A stretch of DNA of 21,145 nt from an uncultured Gammaproteobacteria bacterium (GCA_937958785.1 CALGMY010000051.1:1-21145), one strand, 5' to 3'. Shown: positions 1 to 7,878, counted from the first letter of the stretch. Numbers and translations are program-made. Notes: a model not told the origin generated them from the letters alone.

Positions 1-165
1 CTCCAGGAGCGCGGCGCGCGCCGACTGCAGGTCCGCGCAGGCGGCCTGAAGGGCGAGTCCGGGCTGGTGGCGGATGGCCTCCGCCAGGTAGTCGCGGGTG
101 TGCGGATCGTCCTCGACCAGCAGCACCCGCGCGAGCGGTTCCCGGCCCGCCTCGGCGGTGGTCAT
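1..165 (-). CDS. Response regulator, N-terminal receiver fragment (runs off left edge)
   Basis: Fifty-five codons from an ATG at 165 down to the window edge. The translation has the first beta strand and acidic pocket of a CheY-like receiver domain (VLLVEDDP, residues 14-21; E18, D19 and D20 would help bind Mg2+), then a helix (TRDYLAEAI). The phospho-acceptor aspartate, expected near residue 60-65, and any output domain lie outside the window. The start style resembles NarL/LuxR-type two-component regulators, but the output class cannot be seen. An AAGGG lies 3 nt before the ATG, a rather tight Shine-Dalgarno. It is divergent from the exported protein that follows, with about 130 bp between them. 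Family assignment is firm; function is unknown. Confidence 0.85.
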   Translation of the reverse strand, partial: MTTAEAGREPLARVLLVEDDPHTRDYLAEAIRHQPGLALQAACADLQSARAALLE

Positions 166-295
166 GTGCCCTTGCCAGTGTTCACTTCACCGCGACGGTA
201 GCAGGGAACCGGTCATCCGGCCTACCGAATTCGCGGGATGGTCCCGGCCGGCGGGGAGTCGCAGGATCACGGCCAGAATGCACAGGGAGATTACC

Positions 296-1645
296 GTGGC
301 CGCGATCATCCAGCACCGTCATCGTCCATCCAGCAACCTTGGCCGGGGCGCCGCGCTCGCAGGCCTGCTTGCGTTCTCCGCCGTGGCCCGCGCGAACTGC
401 GACAACTTCCTGGGCTTCCTGCCCGAGGGATTCGGCGTGCCGGACGGTGAGCTGTTCGGCGACGTTCGCGCCGGCTACGAGAGCGATGACGGCTCCGTGG
501 TCGAAATCGTGGACGATCTCCAGCAGGCCCCCGGTCCCCGCGTCCCGGGCTTCGACGTGACGGTCGCGAACTCGCTCGCCGATTCAGTCGCCACCGTCGT
601 TGGCGAGCTCGACCGGGGTTATGCGACGCTCGACATCGTCGCCGTGGCGAGCATCGGCGGGGTGCCCTCCGAAGCTGGCGCTGATGCCCGGGGCGGGGCT
701 GGCTTCAACGACGTCATCACGATATCGAGCCCATCACGGAACGGGCAGGCGGGCACCGTGGTGCTGGGCACCCGGGTCGAGGGTGCCCTGTCGGCAGCGT
801 ATTCCCAGGCAGCCAACGGCTTTTCGAGCGAGGCCTATGGCACTGGCAGCGCCCAGTACCAGTTCGCGGTAACCGACGGACCCGGCGTCTCGGGCGTGGT
901 CAGCCCCGGGCCTGATTTCCTGGCCTGCGAGGCGGTGTTCGTCGAGGCTGGCGCCTTCGGGACGACCTATCCGCCGGGCGAGAGCGTGGCCGTCACGCTG
1001 GGCGGCCTCGTGAATTTCGAGTTCGGTGCGCCGCTCGCCTTCGTGTTCCGGCTCGAGGCAAGCGCCGACGCCCGCGCCCAGGTCCGGGATCCGGGCTTCC
1101 CGGCCAATGCCACCGTGTCCGGTGACTTCGGCAATACCGTCACCTGGGCCGGCATCCTCGACGTCCGGGACCAGGCCGGCAATCCGGTCACGGACTTCAC
1201 GGTCACGTCCGCCTCCGGCACCGACTACACCTACGCGATCACCGGCCCGGCCATCGCGCCCCAGTTCATCGACCAGCCCGACGATGCCAGCGTCGATGAC
1301 GGGGATGCCGCGACCTTCAGCGCCACCGTGGCCGGCAGCGGTACCCCGATCACGCTCCAGTGGGCGGTGAGCACGGACAACGGGGTTACCTGGTCGGACA
1401 TCCCCGGTGCCATGGGGACCGACTACACGACGCCAGCCACGACCCTGGCGGATGATGGGCGGCGCTACCGGCTCACGGCCACCAATAGCATCGGCACGAC
1501 CGAGAGCGCCGCGGCGCGACTTACCGTCACGGCGGGTGGTGGAGGTGGTGGAGGTGGTGGAGGCGGCAGCAGCAGCCTGGACGGATGGTCCATGGCGGCT
1601 CTCATGCTCCTGCCCTGGCTCCGGTCGCGGCGACCCTCGGTCTAG
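296..1645 (+). CDS. Exported Ig-like-domain protein with glycine-rich C-terminal sorting/anchor tail
   Basis: Predicted 449 aa. I chose GTG 296 because AGGGAG sits 6 nt before it; ATG 278 in the same frame is possible but has only a distant AGGA. The open frame continues upstream only because it overlies the divergent regulator gene. Residues 1-33 look like a signal peptide (hydrophobic AALAGLLAFSAV, then ARA as cleavage site). Residues 34 to about 310 are a beta-rich region I do not recognise. Residues about 317-412 look like an immunoglobulin-like domain (DGDAATFSATV, the core LQWAVSTDNG and the YRLTATN strand). The end is an 11-Gly run, SSS, a short hydrophobic helix (WSMAALMLLPWL) and RSRR, the plan of GlyGly-CTERM-like tails processed by rhombosortases. 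No sortase gene is in the window. Function is probably cell-surface or secreted; substrate unknown. Confidence 0.75.
   Translation: MAAIIQHRHRPSSNLGRGAALAGLLAFSAVARANCDNFLGFLPEGFGVPDGELFGDVRAGYESDDGSVVEIVDDLQQAPGPRVPGFDVTVANSLADSVATVVGELDRGYATLDIVAVASIGGVPSEAGADARGGAGFNDVITISSPSRNGQAGTVVLGTRVEGALSAAYSQAANGFSSEAYGTGSAQYQFAVTDGPGVSGVVSPGPDFLACEAVFVEAGAFGTTYPPGESVAVTLGGLVNFEFGAPLAFVFRLEASADARAQVRDPGFPANATVSGDFGNTVTWAGILDVRDQAGNPVTDFTVTSASGTDYTYAITGPAIAPQFIDQPDDASVDDGDAATFSATVAGSGTPITLQWAVSTDNGVTWSDIPGAMGTDYTTPATTLADDGRRYRLTATNSIGTTESAAARLTVTAGGGGGGGGGGGSSSLDGWSMAALMLLPWLRSRRPSV
1535..1561 (+). repeat. Three tandem copies of the 9-bp unit GGTGGTGGA
   Basis: Three perfect copies at 1535-1543, 1544-1552 and 1553-1561 encode most of the poly-glycine linker of the exported protein, followed by a short AGC (serine) run. 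A tract of this type can change copy number by slippage; each unit adds or removes three glycines without shifting frame. Confidence 0.9.
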
Positions 1646-2439
1646 GCCGCCCGGGCGCGACGGGCGCACCCGCCCAGCACCAGCAGGCCCCCGCCCAGCA
1701 GCCAGGCGGCCGCCGGCACGGGCACCGGCTGCAGCGCCATCGCCGTGCTGTCCCGGTGTGGACCGCTGCTGAGGAAAGTGGTGGCCGCGGTGGTGGGGGA
1801 GACGGCGTAGAACCAGCGGTGGAACCAGGTCATCGCGTACAGGTTGCCGGCCGAATCGAAGTCGATGTCCGCGATGTAGCTGAAGCCGTCGCCGTGGCTC
1901 ATGGCGCCCACCAGCAGGGCCGTCGTCGTGGCTGCCGCCACCCGTAGCAGGAAGTCATTGTTCAGCCCGTCCCAGGCGGACAGGTAGATGTCACCGGTCG
2001 CCGCGTCGTGGGCCACGCCCGAGACCACGGCCGAGGACGACAGGCTGCCGGGCAGGGTCAGCGCGGCGGCATAGGTGACGCTGCTGCTGCCGACATCGAA
2101 GAAGAAGAGCTCCTGGGACGCGTTGCTGTAGCCCCAGAGTCCGTTGGCCGCCCAGTCCAGGTCCGCGATCTGGGTGCGCAGGGTGGGCCCCACCGGGATC
2201 GGCGGGCCGGTCACGTCCCAGAGGTTGCCGGCCGGATCCGCCACGTAGAGCGTGCCGCCGGGCGATGCCGCCAGGCTGTCGCCCGGGAAGAAGGTGGTGG
2301 AGGCGGGGGCGTCCGTGTTGGCGGCGAGGTCGACCAGGTCCAGGGTCTGGTTGGTGTTCAGAACCCAGCCGAGGGGCGCTGCGTCCAGGGATGAGGTGAC
2401 GAGCAGGGCGATGCAGCCGGCCGCGGCTAGAACGCGCAT
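1642..2439 (-). CDS. VPLPA/PEP-CTERM-type exported protein, beta-propeller-like
   Basis: 265 aa from ATG 2439. Residues 1-21 are a signal peptide (CIALLVTSS, then LDAA). The body contains repeated short motifs such as GTLYVADPAGNLW, GDIYLSAWDG and GNLYAMTWF, which look like blades of a small beta-propeller; I cannot assign a ligand or enzyme activity. The C-terminus has PVPVPAAAWLLGGGLLVLGG followed by CARRARAA: a VPxPA motif, a transmembrane helix and a basic end. This is the exosortase-recognised PEP-CTERM/VPLPA tail. Such proteins are exported, cleaved and usually linked to extracellular polysaccharide; the exosortase must be encoded elsewhere. It lies 25 bp after vapC on the same strand, so it may be co-transcribed with it. 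A 10-bp palindrome (GGGGATCCCC, 2440-2449) abuts the ATG and contains the only SD-like purines. Confidence 0.85.
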   Translation of the reverse strand: MRVLAAAGCIALLVTSSLDAAPLGWVLNTNQTLDLVDLAANTDAPASTTFFPGDSLAASPGGTLYVADPAGNLWDVTGPPIPVGPTLRTQIADLDWAANGLWGYSNASQELFFFDVGSSSVTYAAALTLPGSLSSSAVVSGVAHDAATGDIYLSAWDGLNNDFLLRVAAATTTALLVGAMSHGDGFSYIADIDFDSAGNLYAMTWFHRWFYAVSPTTAATTFLSSGPHRDSTAMALQPVPVPAAAWLLGGGLLVLGGCARRARAA

Positions 2440-2464
2440 GGGGATCCCCGATTCTTTTTGTTCG

Positions 2465-2860
2465 TCAACCGGCCAGGGCCGGCACCGCGTCCGTCTGGCT
2501 GAAATCGTCGCCCTTGTAGAGCAGCGACTCGCCGAGGGCCGCTGCTAAAGCATAGGCGAAACAGTCGCCGAAATTCAGGCCCGCAGCGTGCCGGCCCCGG
2601 CCATAACGGGCATAGGCCTGCCGGGCCAAGGTCCCTTGCTCCCGATCAACCGGCAAGACCTCAATATTGGCGCGCTCCACCAGGGTATCCAGGAGGCGGG
2701 CGGCGGCCGGTCCGCGGCGGGCTTCGAGCACGATGCTGGCCTCGACCAGGCTGACCACCGACAGGACCCGGCGGTCGGCGCCTTCGATGGCCTCGACCAT
2801 GGCCCGTCGCTCCGGCTCATCCTGCAGGATCGCGAGCAGCGCCGAGGTATCGATGACCAT
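2465..2860 (-). CDS. vapC: VapC-family PIN-domain toxin ribonuclease
   Basis: 131 aa from ATG 2860. The frame is open further upstream, but that part overlies the antitoxin gene. PIN-domain signatures are in order: VIDTSALLAIL (D4), SLVEASIVLEAR (E40), LNFGDCFAYALA (D99) and YKGDDFSQTD (D118/D119), the acidic residues that hold Mg2+ for RNA cleavage. The length is typical of VapC. No inactivating change is visible, so it should be a functional endoribonuclease kept in check by VapB. Its ATG overlaps the antitoxin stop by one base (TGATG), the usual translational coupling. The family is certain; the RNA target (often initiator tRNA or 23S rRNA in studied VapCs) cannot be read from the sequence. 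Confidence 0.95.
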   Translation of the reverse strand: MVIDTSALLAILQDEPERRAMVEAIEGADRRVLSVVSLVEASIVLEARRGPAAARLLDTLVERANIEVLPVDREQGTLARQAYARYGRGRHAAGLNFGDCFAYALAAALGESLLYKGDDFSQTDAVPALAG

Positions 2861-3114
2861 CAGTCCGGCGCGCCCGTCCGGTCGTAACCCAGGATCTCGT
2901 CGTCGCCCCGGGGGTCCAGCACCGGCAACTGGGCGCACTGGAGCGCCAGGTCTTCCAGTTCGTCGGCCAGCCGGCGCCGGGACCGCTCCCTCCGTACCCG
3001 GGCCAGCCGGTCCCGCAGGGCCTTGATCACGGCCTCGGTCTTGGTCTCACCGGTCGCGCGGGACAGAGCTTCGACGAGCTTCTCCGCCTCGGGATTCCTG
3101 ATGTTAAGTGCCAT
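2860..3114 (-). CDS. vapB: VapB-family antitoxin
   Basis: 84 aa. The N-terminus (MALNIRNPEAEKLVEALSRA) is the typical start of the short VapB antitoxins found next to PIN toxins. The next part (TGETKTEAVIKALRDRLAR) is the ribbon-helix-helix-like DNA-binding unit, and the acidic, proline-containing C-terminal half should wrap the toxin. The start is fixed by this conserved N-terminus, although no Shine-Dalgarno precedes the ATG (the bases before it read GTGTAGCTCC). It precedes vapC and overlaps it by one base. The promoter-proximal repeats at 3119-3144 are almost certainly its operator, implying autorepression by the VapBC complex. Confidence 0.93.
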   Translation of the reverse strand: MALNIRNPEAEKLVEALSRATGETKTEAVIKALRDRLARVRRERSRRRLADELEDLALQCAQLPVLDPRGDDEILGYDRTGAPD

Positions 3115-3118
3115 GGAG

Positions 3119-3171
3119 CTACACGTGTAGACAGACAGCTACACACTAGCGGCGTCCCGGCTGTAAAGCAA
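3119..3171 (-). promoter_or_regulatory. vapBC promoter with palindromic VapBC operator
   Basis: CTACACGTGTAG at 3119-3130 is a perfect 12-bp palindrome. A further CTACAC half-site lies at 3139-3144, so the 8-mer AGCTACAC recurs at 3117 and 3137, exactly 20 bp (two helical turns) apart. On the minus strand a possible -35 TTGCTT (3171-3166) and -10 TAGTGT (3148-3143) are 17 bp apart, and the -10 overlaps the outer half-site. The geometry fits repression by a VapBC oligomer that blocks RNA polymerase. The repeats are read directly; the promoter hexamers are weak matches and inferred. Confidence 0.7.
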
Positions 3172-3210
3172 TGTCCAAAAGTCACGAGTTGGCCCGGGAA
3201 TGAGTACGCG

Positions 3211-5301
3211 TCACACCTCCCCGTACCGGCTCCCGCTCCCGATCCACCGCTGCATGAGCTCTGCCCCCACCGCCGGCCGGTCCGCCAGCCGGCCGGCCAG
3301 CGCCCGCACGGAGGGCATGAGGTCCGCGTCCCGTACGAGGTCGGCGACCCGCAGCTGCATGAGCCCGGTCTGGCGGGTGCCGAGCACCTCGCCGGGGCCC
3401 CGGAGCTCCAGGTCCCGCTGGGCCACCTCGAAGCCGTCGTTGGTCCCCCGCAGCACTTCCAGCCGGGCCTTGGCCATGGCGGCCAGCGGGCTCCGGTAGA
3501 GCAGCACGCAGGTGCTCGCGTCACGGCCCCGGCCCACCCGGCCCCGCAGCTGGTGGAGCTGGGAGAGGCCCAGCCGCTCCGCGTTCTCGATGATCATCAG
3601 CGTGGCCGCCGGCACATCGACGCCCACCTCGATGACCGTCGTCGCCACCAGCAGCTGCACCTTGCCCTGGGCGAAGGCCTTCATCACCTTCTCCTTCTCC
3701 GCGGGGCTCATCCGGCCATGGATAAGGCCGACCCGTACCTCGGGGAGGGCCTCGGCCAGCGCGGCGGCGGTGGGCTCGGCGGCCTCGGACTCCAGGTGCT
3801 CGGACTCCTCGATGAGCGGGCACACCCAGTACACGCGGGCACCGGAGCGCACCGCGGCCTGCACCCGCTCGACGATCTCGGGGCGACGGCGGTCGGGCAG
3901 CGCCACCGTGGTGACCGGCTGGCGCCCCGGCGGCAGTTCCCGGATCACGGAGCTGTCCAGGTCCGCGTACAGGGTCATGGCCAGCGTGCGGGGGATCGGC
4001 GTCGCCGTCATCACCAGCTGGTGGGGCTTCAACGCCCGGCCGTCCCCGGTGCGCGCGCCCTTCTCCATGAGCTTCAGGCGCTGGTGCACGCCGAAACGGT
4101 GCTGTTCATCCACGATCACCAGCGCGAGGCTCCGGTACTGCACGTTTTCCTGGAACAGGGCGTGGGTGCCGACGATCACCTGGGCGATGCCCTCCTCGAT
4201 CGCGCCATAGGTCATGGCGCGGGCCTTGCCCGCCAGGCTGCCGGACAGCCAGGCCACGACCACGCCGAGGGGCTCCAGCCAGCGCCTGAAGCTGTCCCGG
4301 TGCTGCTCGGCGAGCAGTTCCGTGGGCGCCATGATCGCCACCTGGTGCCCGTGGGCGACCGCCGTCAGCGCCGCGGCTGCCGCCACCACGGTCTTGCCGC
4401 AGCCGACGTCCCCCTGCACGAGCCGCATCATCGGGCAGCCGCCGGCGAGATCCCGGTCGATGTCGGCCAGCGCGGCACGCTGACCGCCGGTCAGCTCGAA
4501 CCCCAGCCTGCGGAAGAAGTCCTGCCTCAGTCCGACCGCCCGATCGTCGGCGGGATCGAGGACTGGTGCGGAGTCCCGTCGCGTCCGCTCCCGGATCTGC
4601 CTCAGGCTGAGGTGCTGGGCGAGCAACTCCTCCAGCGCGAGGCGCCGCTGGCACGGATGCAGGCCGGCCGAGAGCAGCGCGAGGTCGGCGCCGACCGGAG
4701 GCCGGTGGGCATAGCGCAGGGCGTCGGCGAGACCGGGCAGGTCGAGGCCCTCCGCCGAAAGCCCGGGCAGCTCGTCGACGAGGCCCGGCAGCACGCGCTC
4801 GAGCGCCTGGGTGGTCAGGTCCCGCAGCCGGAACTGGGTGAGGCCTTCCACCGCGGGATAGAAGGGCGTCAGCCGGTCTTCCAGGGGCGCCGCCTGCCCG
4901 CCGCCGAGGGACCGGTACTCCGGATGCACCATCTCGTAGCCCTGGGGACCCGGCCGGACCTCGCCATAGCAGCGCAGGCGGGTGCCGGTCGCCAGCCCCT
5001 CCTGCTGGGCCCGGGAGAAGTGGAAAAAGCGCAGGGTCAACTGGCCCGTGCGGTCTGTTAGCCGCACGAGCAGGCTGCGCCGGCGCCGGAAGGCCACGTC
5101 GGCTACCGCCACCTCGCCCTCCACCACGGCCCTGTGGCCGGGGCGAAGCGCGCCGAGCGGCGTGACCCGCGTCCGGTCCTCGTAGCGTTGGGGCAGGAGG
5201 AACAGGAGGTCCACGGGCCGCTCGATCCCGAGGCGCACCAGTCGTTCGGCGACGGCCGGGCCGACGCCGCGCAGGCTCCTGAGGTCGGTCGCGGCTTTCA
5301 G
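3211..5301 (-). CDS. recG: ATP-dependent DNA helicase RecG
   Basis: Branch-migration helicase that rescues stalled forks and processes Holliday junctions and R-loops. The N-terminal wedge/OB domain is followed by two helicase lobes: Walker A GDVGCGKT (K303 counting from CTG 5301), VIVDEQHRFGVHQR, TATPIPRTLAM, VEVGVDVP and QLRGRVGRG. It ends in the usual RQTG...ADLVRDADLMP region. The first ATG/GTG/TTG in frame is GTG 5238. However, the 21 codons above it encode LRSLRGVGPAVAERLVRLGI, matching the conserved start of RecG (SLTGVGAALSNKL in E. coli). The only plausible initiator there is CTG 5301, 7 nt after the ridA stop, giving 696 aa against 693 in E. coli. No Shine-Dalgarno is evident, so coupling to ridA translation is likely. 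The family is certain; the start is not. Confidence 0.95.
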   Translation of the reverse strand: MKAATDLRSLRGVGPAVAERLVRLGIERPVDLLFLLPQRYEDRTRVTPLGALRPGHRAVVEGEVAVADVAFRRRRSLLVRLTDRTGQLTLRFFHFSRAQQEGLATGTRLRCYGEVRPGPQGYEMVHPEYRSLGGGQAAPLEDRLTPFYPAVEGLTQFRLRDLTTQALERVLPGLVDELPGLSAEGLDLPGLADALRYAHRPPVGADLALLSAGLHPCQRRLALEELLAQHLSLRQIRERTRRDSAPVLDPADDRAVGLRQDFFRRLGFELTGGQRAALADIDRDLAGGCPMMRLVQGDVGCGKTVVAAAAALTAVAHGHQVAIMAPTELLAEQHRDSFRRWLEPLGVVVAWLSGSLAGKARAMTYGAIEEGIAQVIVGTHALFQENVQYRSLALVIVDEQHRFGVHQRLKLMEKGARTGDGRALKPHQLVMTATPIPRTLAMTLYADLDSSVIRELPPGRQPVTTVALPDRRRPEIVERVQAAVRSGARVYWVCPLIEESEHLESEAAEPTAAALAEALPEVRVGLIHGRMSPAEKEKVMKAFAQGKVQLLVATTVIEVGVDVPAATLMIIENAERLGLSQLHQLRGRVGRGRDASTCVLLYRSPLAAMAKARLEVLRGTNDGFEVAQRDLELRGPGEVLGTRQTGLMQLRVADLVRDADLMPSVRALAGRLADRPAVGAELMQRWIGSGSRYGEV

Positions 5302-5308
5302 GGGGACT

Positions 5309-5689
5309 TCAGGGGACGAGCATGGCGTCCGCCTCGACCGCCGCGCCCCGCGGCAGGGAAGCCACGCCGATGGCCGCGCGGGCGGGATAGGGCTTGGGGA
5401 AGAACTCCGCCATCACCTCGTTGACGATGCCGAAGTGGCTGAGGTCGGTGAGGAAGACCGTGACCTTCACGGCGTCCGCCAGTGACGAACCCCCGGCCTC
5501 GGCCACTGCCTGCAGGTTGCGGAACACCTGCCGGACCTGCTCGCGCATGTCGCCGGTGAGCAGCTGTCCGGTGGTCGGGTCCAGGGGCAGCTGCCCCGAC
5601 AGCCAGATGGCACCGCCGGCGCGGATGCCCTGGGAATAGGTGCCGATGGCGGCGGGCGCCGCCGGGCTCTCGATGCCTTGCTTGATCAT
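5309..5689 (-). CDS. ridA: RidA family 2-iminobutanoate/2-iminopropanoate deaminase
   Basis: 126 aa, standard RidA size. RidA hydrolyses the reactive enamine/imine intermediates released by PLP enzymes such as threonine dehydratase. Key family residues are present: Y18 in IGTYSQG, R104 in PARAAIGV (carboxylate-binding arginine) and E119 in GAAVEADAML. The N-terminus (KQGIESPAAPAAIGTYSQG) and the SGQLPLDP strand are diagnostic. It sits 13 bp after the spoT stop and just before recG, in the slot occupied by trmH in E. coli. A GAAGAAG stretch about 8 nt before the ATG, overlapping the end of spoT, can serve as Shine-Dalgarno. Location between spoT and recG is known in other gammaproteobacteria such as pseudomonads. 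Confidence 0.95.
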   Translation of the reverse strand: MIKQGIESPAAPAAIGTYSQGIRAGGAIWLSGQLPLDPTTGQLLTGDMREQVRQVFRNLQAVAEAGGSSLADAVKVTVFLTDLSHFGIVNEVMAEFFPKPYPARAAIGVASLPRGAAVEADAMLVP

Positions 5690-5702
5690 TCTAAGGGCTT
5701 CT

Positions 5703-7856
5703 TCATGTGCAGGTCCGACTCAGTTTCTTGACGACGGTCATCCGGCGCAGGCTGCGGATCACGCCGGCCAGCTGGCGGCGGTCCCGCACGAGGATCGAGA
5801 ACAGCATGGTCGCACCATCCTCCTCACCCTCGTCGATGGACACCTGCTCGATGTTGGAGCCCGCGTCGGCGATGCGCGCCGCCACGTCGGCCAGCACGCC
5901 GGGCCGGTTGTCCACCTCGACCCGGATCTCCGCGGAGAACTCCCGCTCGATGCCCGGCTGCCAGGTGACGGCAATCCACTTGTTCGGCTGTTTGCGGAAC
6001 TCGCCGAGGTTGCCGCAGACGTTACGGTGGATCACCACGCCCCGCCCGGCGCTCAGGTAGCCCATGATCGCATCGCCGGGAATCGGATGGCAGCACCGCG
6101 CGTAGGAGACCACCAGTCCCTCGGTGCCGGCGATGGCGATGGGCGTGGGTTTGCCCGGTTCGGCGGTGGGCGCCGCCGGCGCCTGGAGAAGGGCCTTGGC
6201 CACCAGTGGCGCCAGCCGTTCGCCGAGGCCGAGTTGCTCGAACAGCTCGTTGGTGTTGTTCAGGCCGAACTCGTCAAGCAGGCCCTTCATCTGCTGGTCG
6301 GTGATCTTCCTGAGCGGCGTACCGGAGTCCCGCAGGGCCTGGTCCAGCAGGCGCCGACCGAGTTCCAGTGCCTCGTTGAAACGGAGGTTCTTGAGGTACT
6401 GGCGGATGGCTGCCCGGGCCTTGGCGGTGGCCACGAAATTCACCCAGCTCGGGTTCGGGTGCGCCCCCTTGGCTGTGATCACCTCGACGGTCTGGCCGTT
6501 CTCGATCTGTGTGCGCAGAGGCACGAGCCGGCGGTCGATCTTGGCGGCGACGCACCGGTTGCCGACATCAGTGTGCACCGCGTAGGCGAAGTCGACGCAG
6601 GTCGAGCCCCGGGGCAGGCGCAGGATGTCGCCCTTCGGCGTGAAGACGTAGACGGCGTCGGGGAACAGGTCGACCTTGACGTGCTCCATGAACTCCTCGG
6701 AGTTCGCCGACAGCTGCATCTCGCTGATGCTGGCGAGCCACTCCCGGGCCCGCGCCTCGGGGGCCGCCACCTCCCGGTCGGTGTCCTTGTACTGCCAGTG
6801 CGCCGCGATGCCCCTCTCGGCGATGCGGTCCATCTCGGTGGTGCGGATCTGCACCTCGATCGGCATGCCGTTCGGGCCGAAGAGGCTGGTGTGCAGGGAC
6901 TGGTAGCCATTGATGCGCGGGATCGCGATGTAGTCCTTGAACCGGCCCGGCATGGGCTTGTACAGCTGGTGCACGATGCCGAGCGTCCGGTAGCACTCGT
7001 CGGCCGAGTCCACCACCACCCGGAACCCGAACACGTCGGCAATGTCCCCGAGCGAGCGCTTCTTGCGCTCCATCTTCCGGTAGATGCTGTAGAGGTGCTT
7101 CTTGCGGCCACTGACGCTGGCCCGGATGCCGGCGTTGTCCATGGCGTTGTTGATGCGCTCCGAGATGCGCTTGACGAACTGGCGCTGGTTGCCCTCGGCC
7201 TGCCGCACCGACTTGTCGAGCACCCGGTAGCGGAAGGGATGCGCATAACGGAAGCCCAGGTCCTCGAGCTGGTTCTTCAGCGAGTTCATGCCGAGCCGGT
7301 TGGCGATCGGGGCATAGATCTCCAGCGTCTCGCGTGCGATGCGCTGCTGCTTGTCACCAGGCATGGAGTCCAGGGTCTGCATGTTGTGCAGGCGGTCGGC
7401 AAGCTTGATGAGGATGACGCGGATGTCCTGCACCATCGCCAGCATCATCTTGCGGAAGCTCTCCACCTGCAGCTCGGTGCGGCTGCTGAAGTTGAGCTTG
7501 TCCAGCTTGCTCACGCCATCCACCAGCGCAGCGATCTCGCTGCCGAATTTCGCAGCGATCTCGTGCTTGGCGGTCGGGGTGTCCTCGATGACGTCGTGCA
7601 TCAGCGCCGCGGCGAGGCTGTGGTGGTCGAGGCGCAGGTCGGCGAGGATCCCGGCGACTGCCACGGGATGCGTGATGTAGGGGTCGCCGGAGCGCCTCTT
7701 CTGGCCCTGGTGGGCATCGGCGCTGAACGAGTACGCGTCGGCGATCACGCCGAGCTGCTGCTTGGGCAGGTAGCCGGCCTTCTGCAACAGGCCGGCCAGC
7801 CCGTTGTTGCGCCGGGCCAGGGGCAGGCGGTTGAGGATCGAGGCGCCGTAGTCCAT
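5703..7856 (-). CDS. spoT: Bifunctional (p)ppGpp synthetase/hydrolase SpoT
   Basis: 717 aa. The N-terminal HD hydrolase domain has YITHP (60-64), H87-D88 in MHDVIEDT and D154 in KLADRLHN, so hydrolysis of ppGpp should be intact. The synthetase domain has GRKKHLYSIYRKM, R305-F-K-D308 (the RXKD charge pattern of SpoT/Rel proteins rather than the EXDD of RelA), GYQSLHT and EVQIRT. A TGS domain follows (VFTPKGDILRLPRGSTCVDFAYAVHTD), then a helical region, the conserved CCHPIPGD segment and a C-terminal ACT domain (VDNRPGVLADVAARIADAGSNIEQV). It therefore senses starvation and resets ppGpp. ATG 7856 lies 22 bp after the rpoZ stop, in the classical gmk-rpoZ-spoT arrangement. Only a distant GAAGG precedes the start. 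Confidence 0.97.
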   Translation of the reverse strand: MDYGASILNRLPLARRNNGLAGLLQKAGYLPKQQLGVIADAYSFSADAHQGQKRRSGDPYITHPVAVAGILADLRLDHHSLAAALMHDVIEDTPTAKHEIAAKFGSEIAALVDGVSKLDKLNFSSRTELQVESFRKMMLAMVQDIRVILIKLADRLHNMQTLDSMPGDKQQRIARETLEIYAPIANRLGMNSLKNQLEDLGFRYAHPFRYRVLDKSVRQAEGNQRQFVKRISERINNAMDNAGIRASVSGRKKHLYSIYRKMERKKRSLGDIADVFGFRVVVDSADECYRTLGIVHQLYKPMPGRFKDYIAIPRINGYQSLHTSLFGPNGMPIEVQIRTTEMDRIAERGIAAHWQYKDTDREVAAPEARAREWLASISEMQLSANSEEFMEHVKVDLFPDAVYVFTPKGDILRLPRGSTCVDFAYAVHTDVGNRCVAAKIDRRLVPLRTQIENGQTVEVITAKGAHPNPSWVNFVATAKARAAIRQYLKNLRFNEALELGRRLLDQALRDSGTPLRKITDQQMKGLLDEFGLNNTNELFEQLGLGERLAPLVAKALLQAPAAPTAEPGKPTPIAIAGTEGLVVSYARCCHPIPGDAIMGYLSAGRGVVIHRNVCGNLGEFRKQPNKWIAVTWQPGIEREFSAEIRVEVDNRPGVLADVAARIADAGSNIEQVSIDEGEEDGATMLFSILVRDRRQLAGVIRSLRRMTVVKKLSRTCT

Positions 7857-7878
7857 GCGCCCGATTCTAGACCTTCGG

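Noticed and set aside
98..295. N-terminal extension of the Ig-like exported protein
   Set aside because: The extension overlaps the divergent response regulator gene and would bury the signal peptide; GTG 296 with AGGGAG is better placed.
3553..5061. 502-codon plus-strand open frame
   Set aside because: Antisense to the helicase domains of recG; composition (Gln, His, Arg, Leu-rich) and lack of motifs mark it as a shadow.
6479..7246. 255-codon minus-strand frame inside spoT
   Set aside because: An alternative frame of the same strand rich in Ser, Arg and Thr; the spoT frame carries all the conserved motifs.
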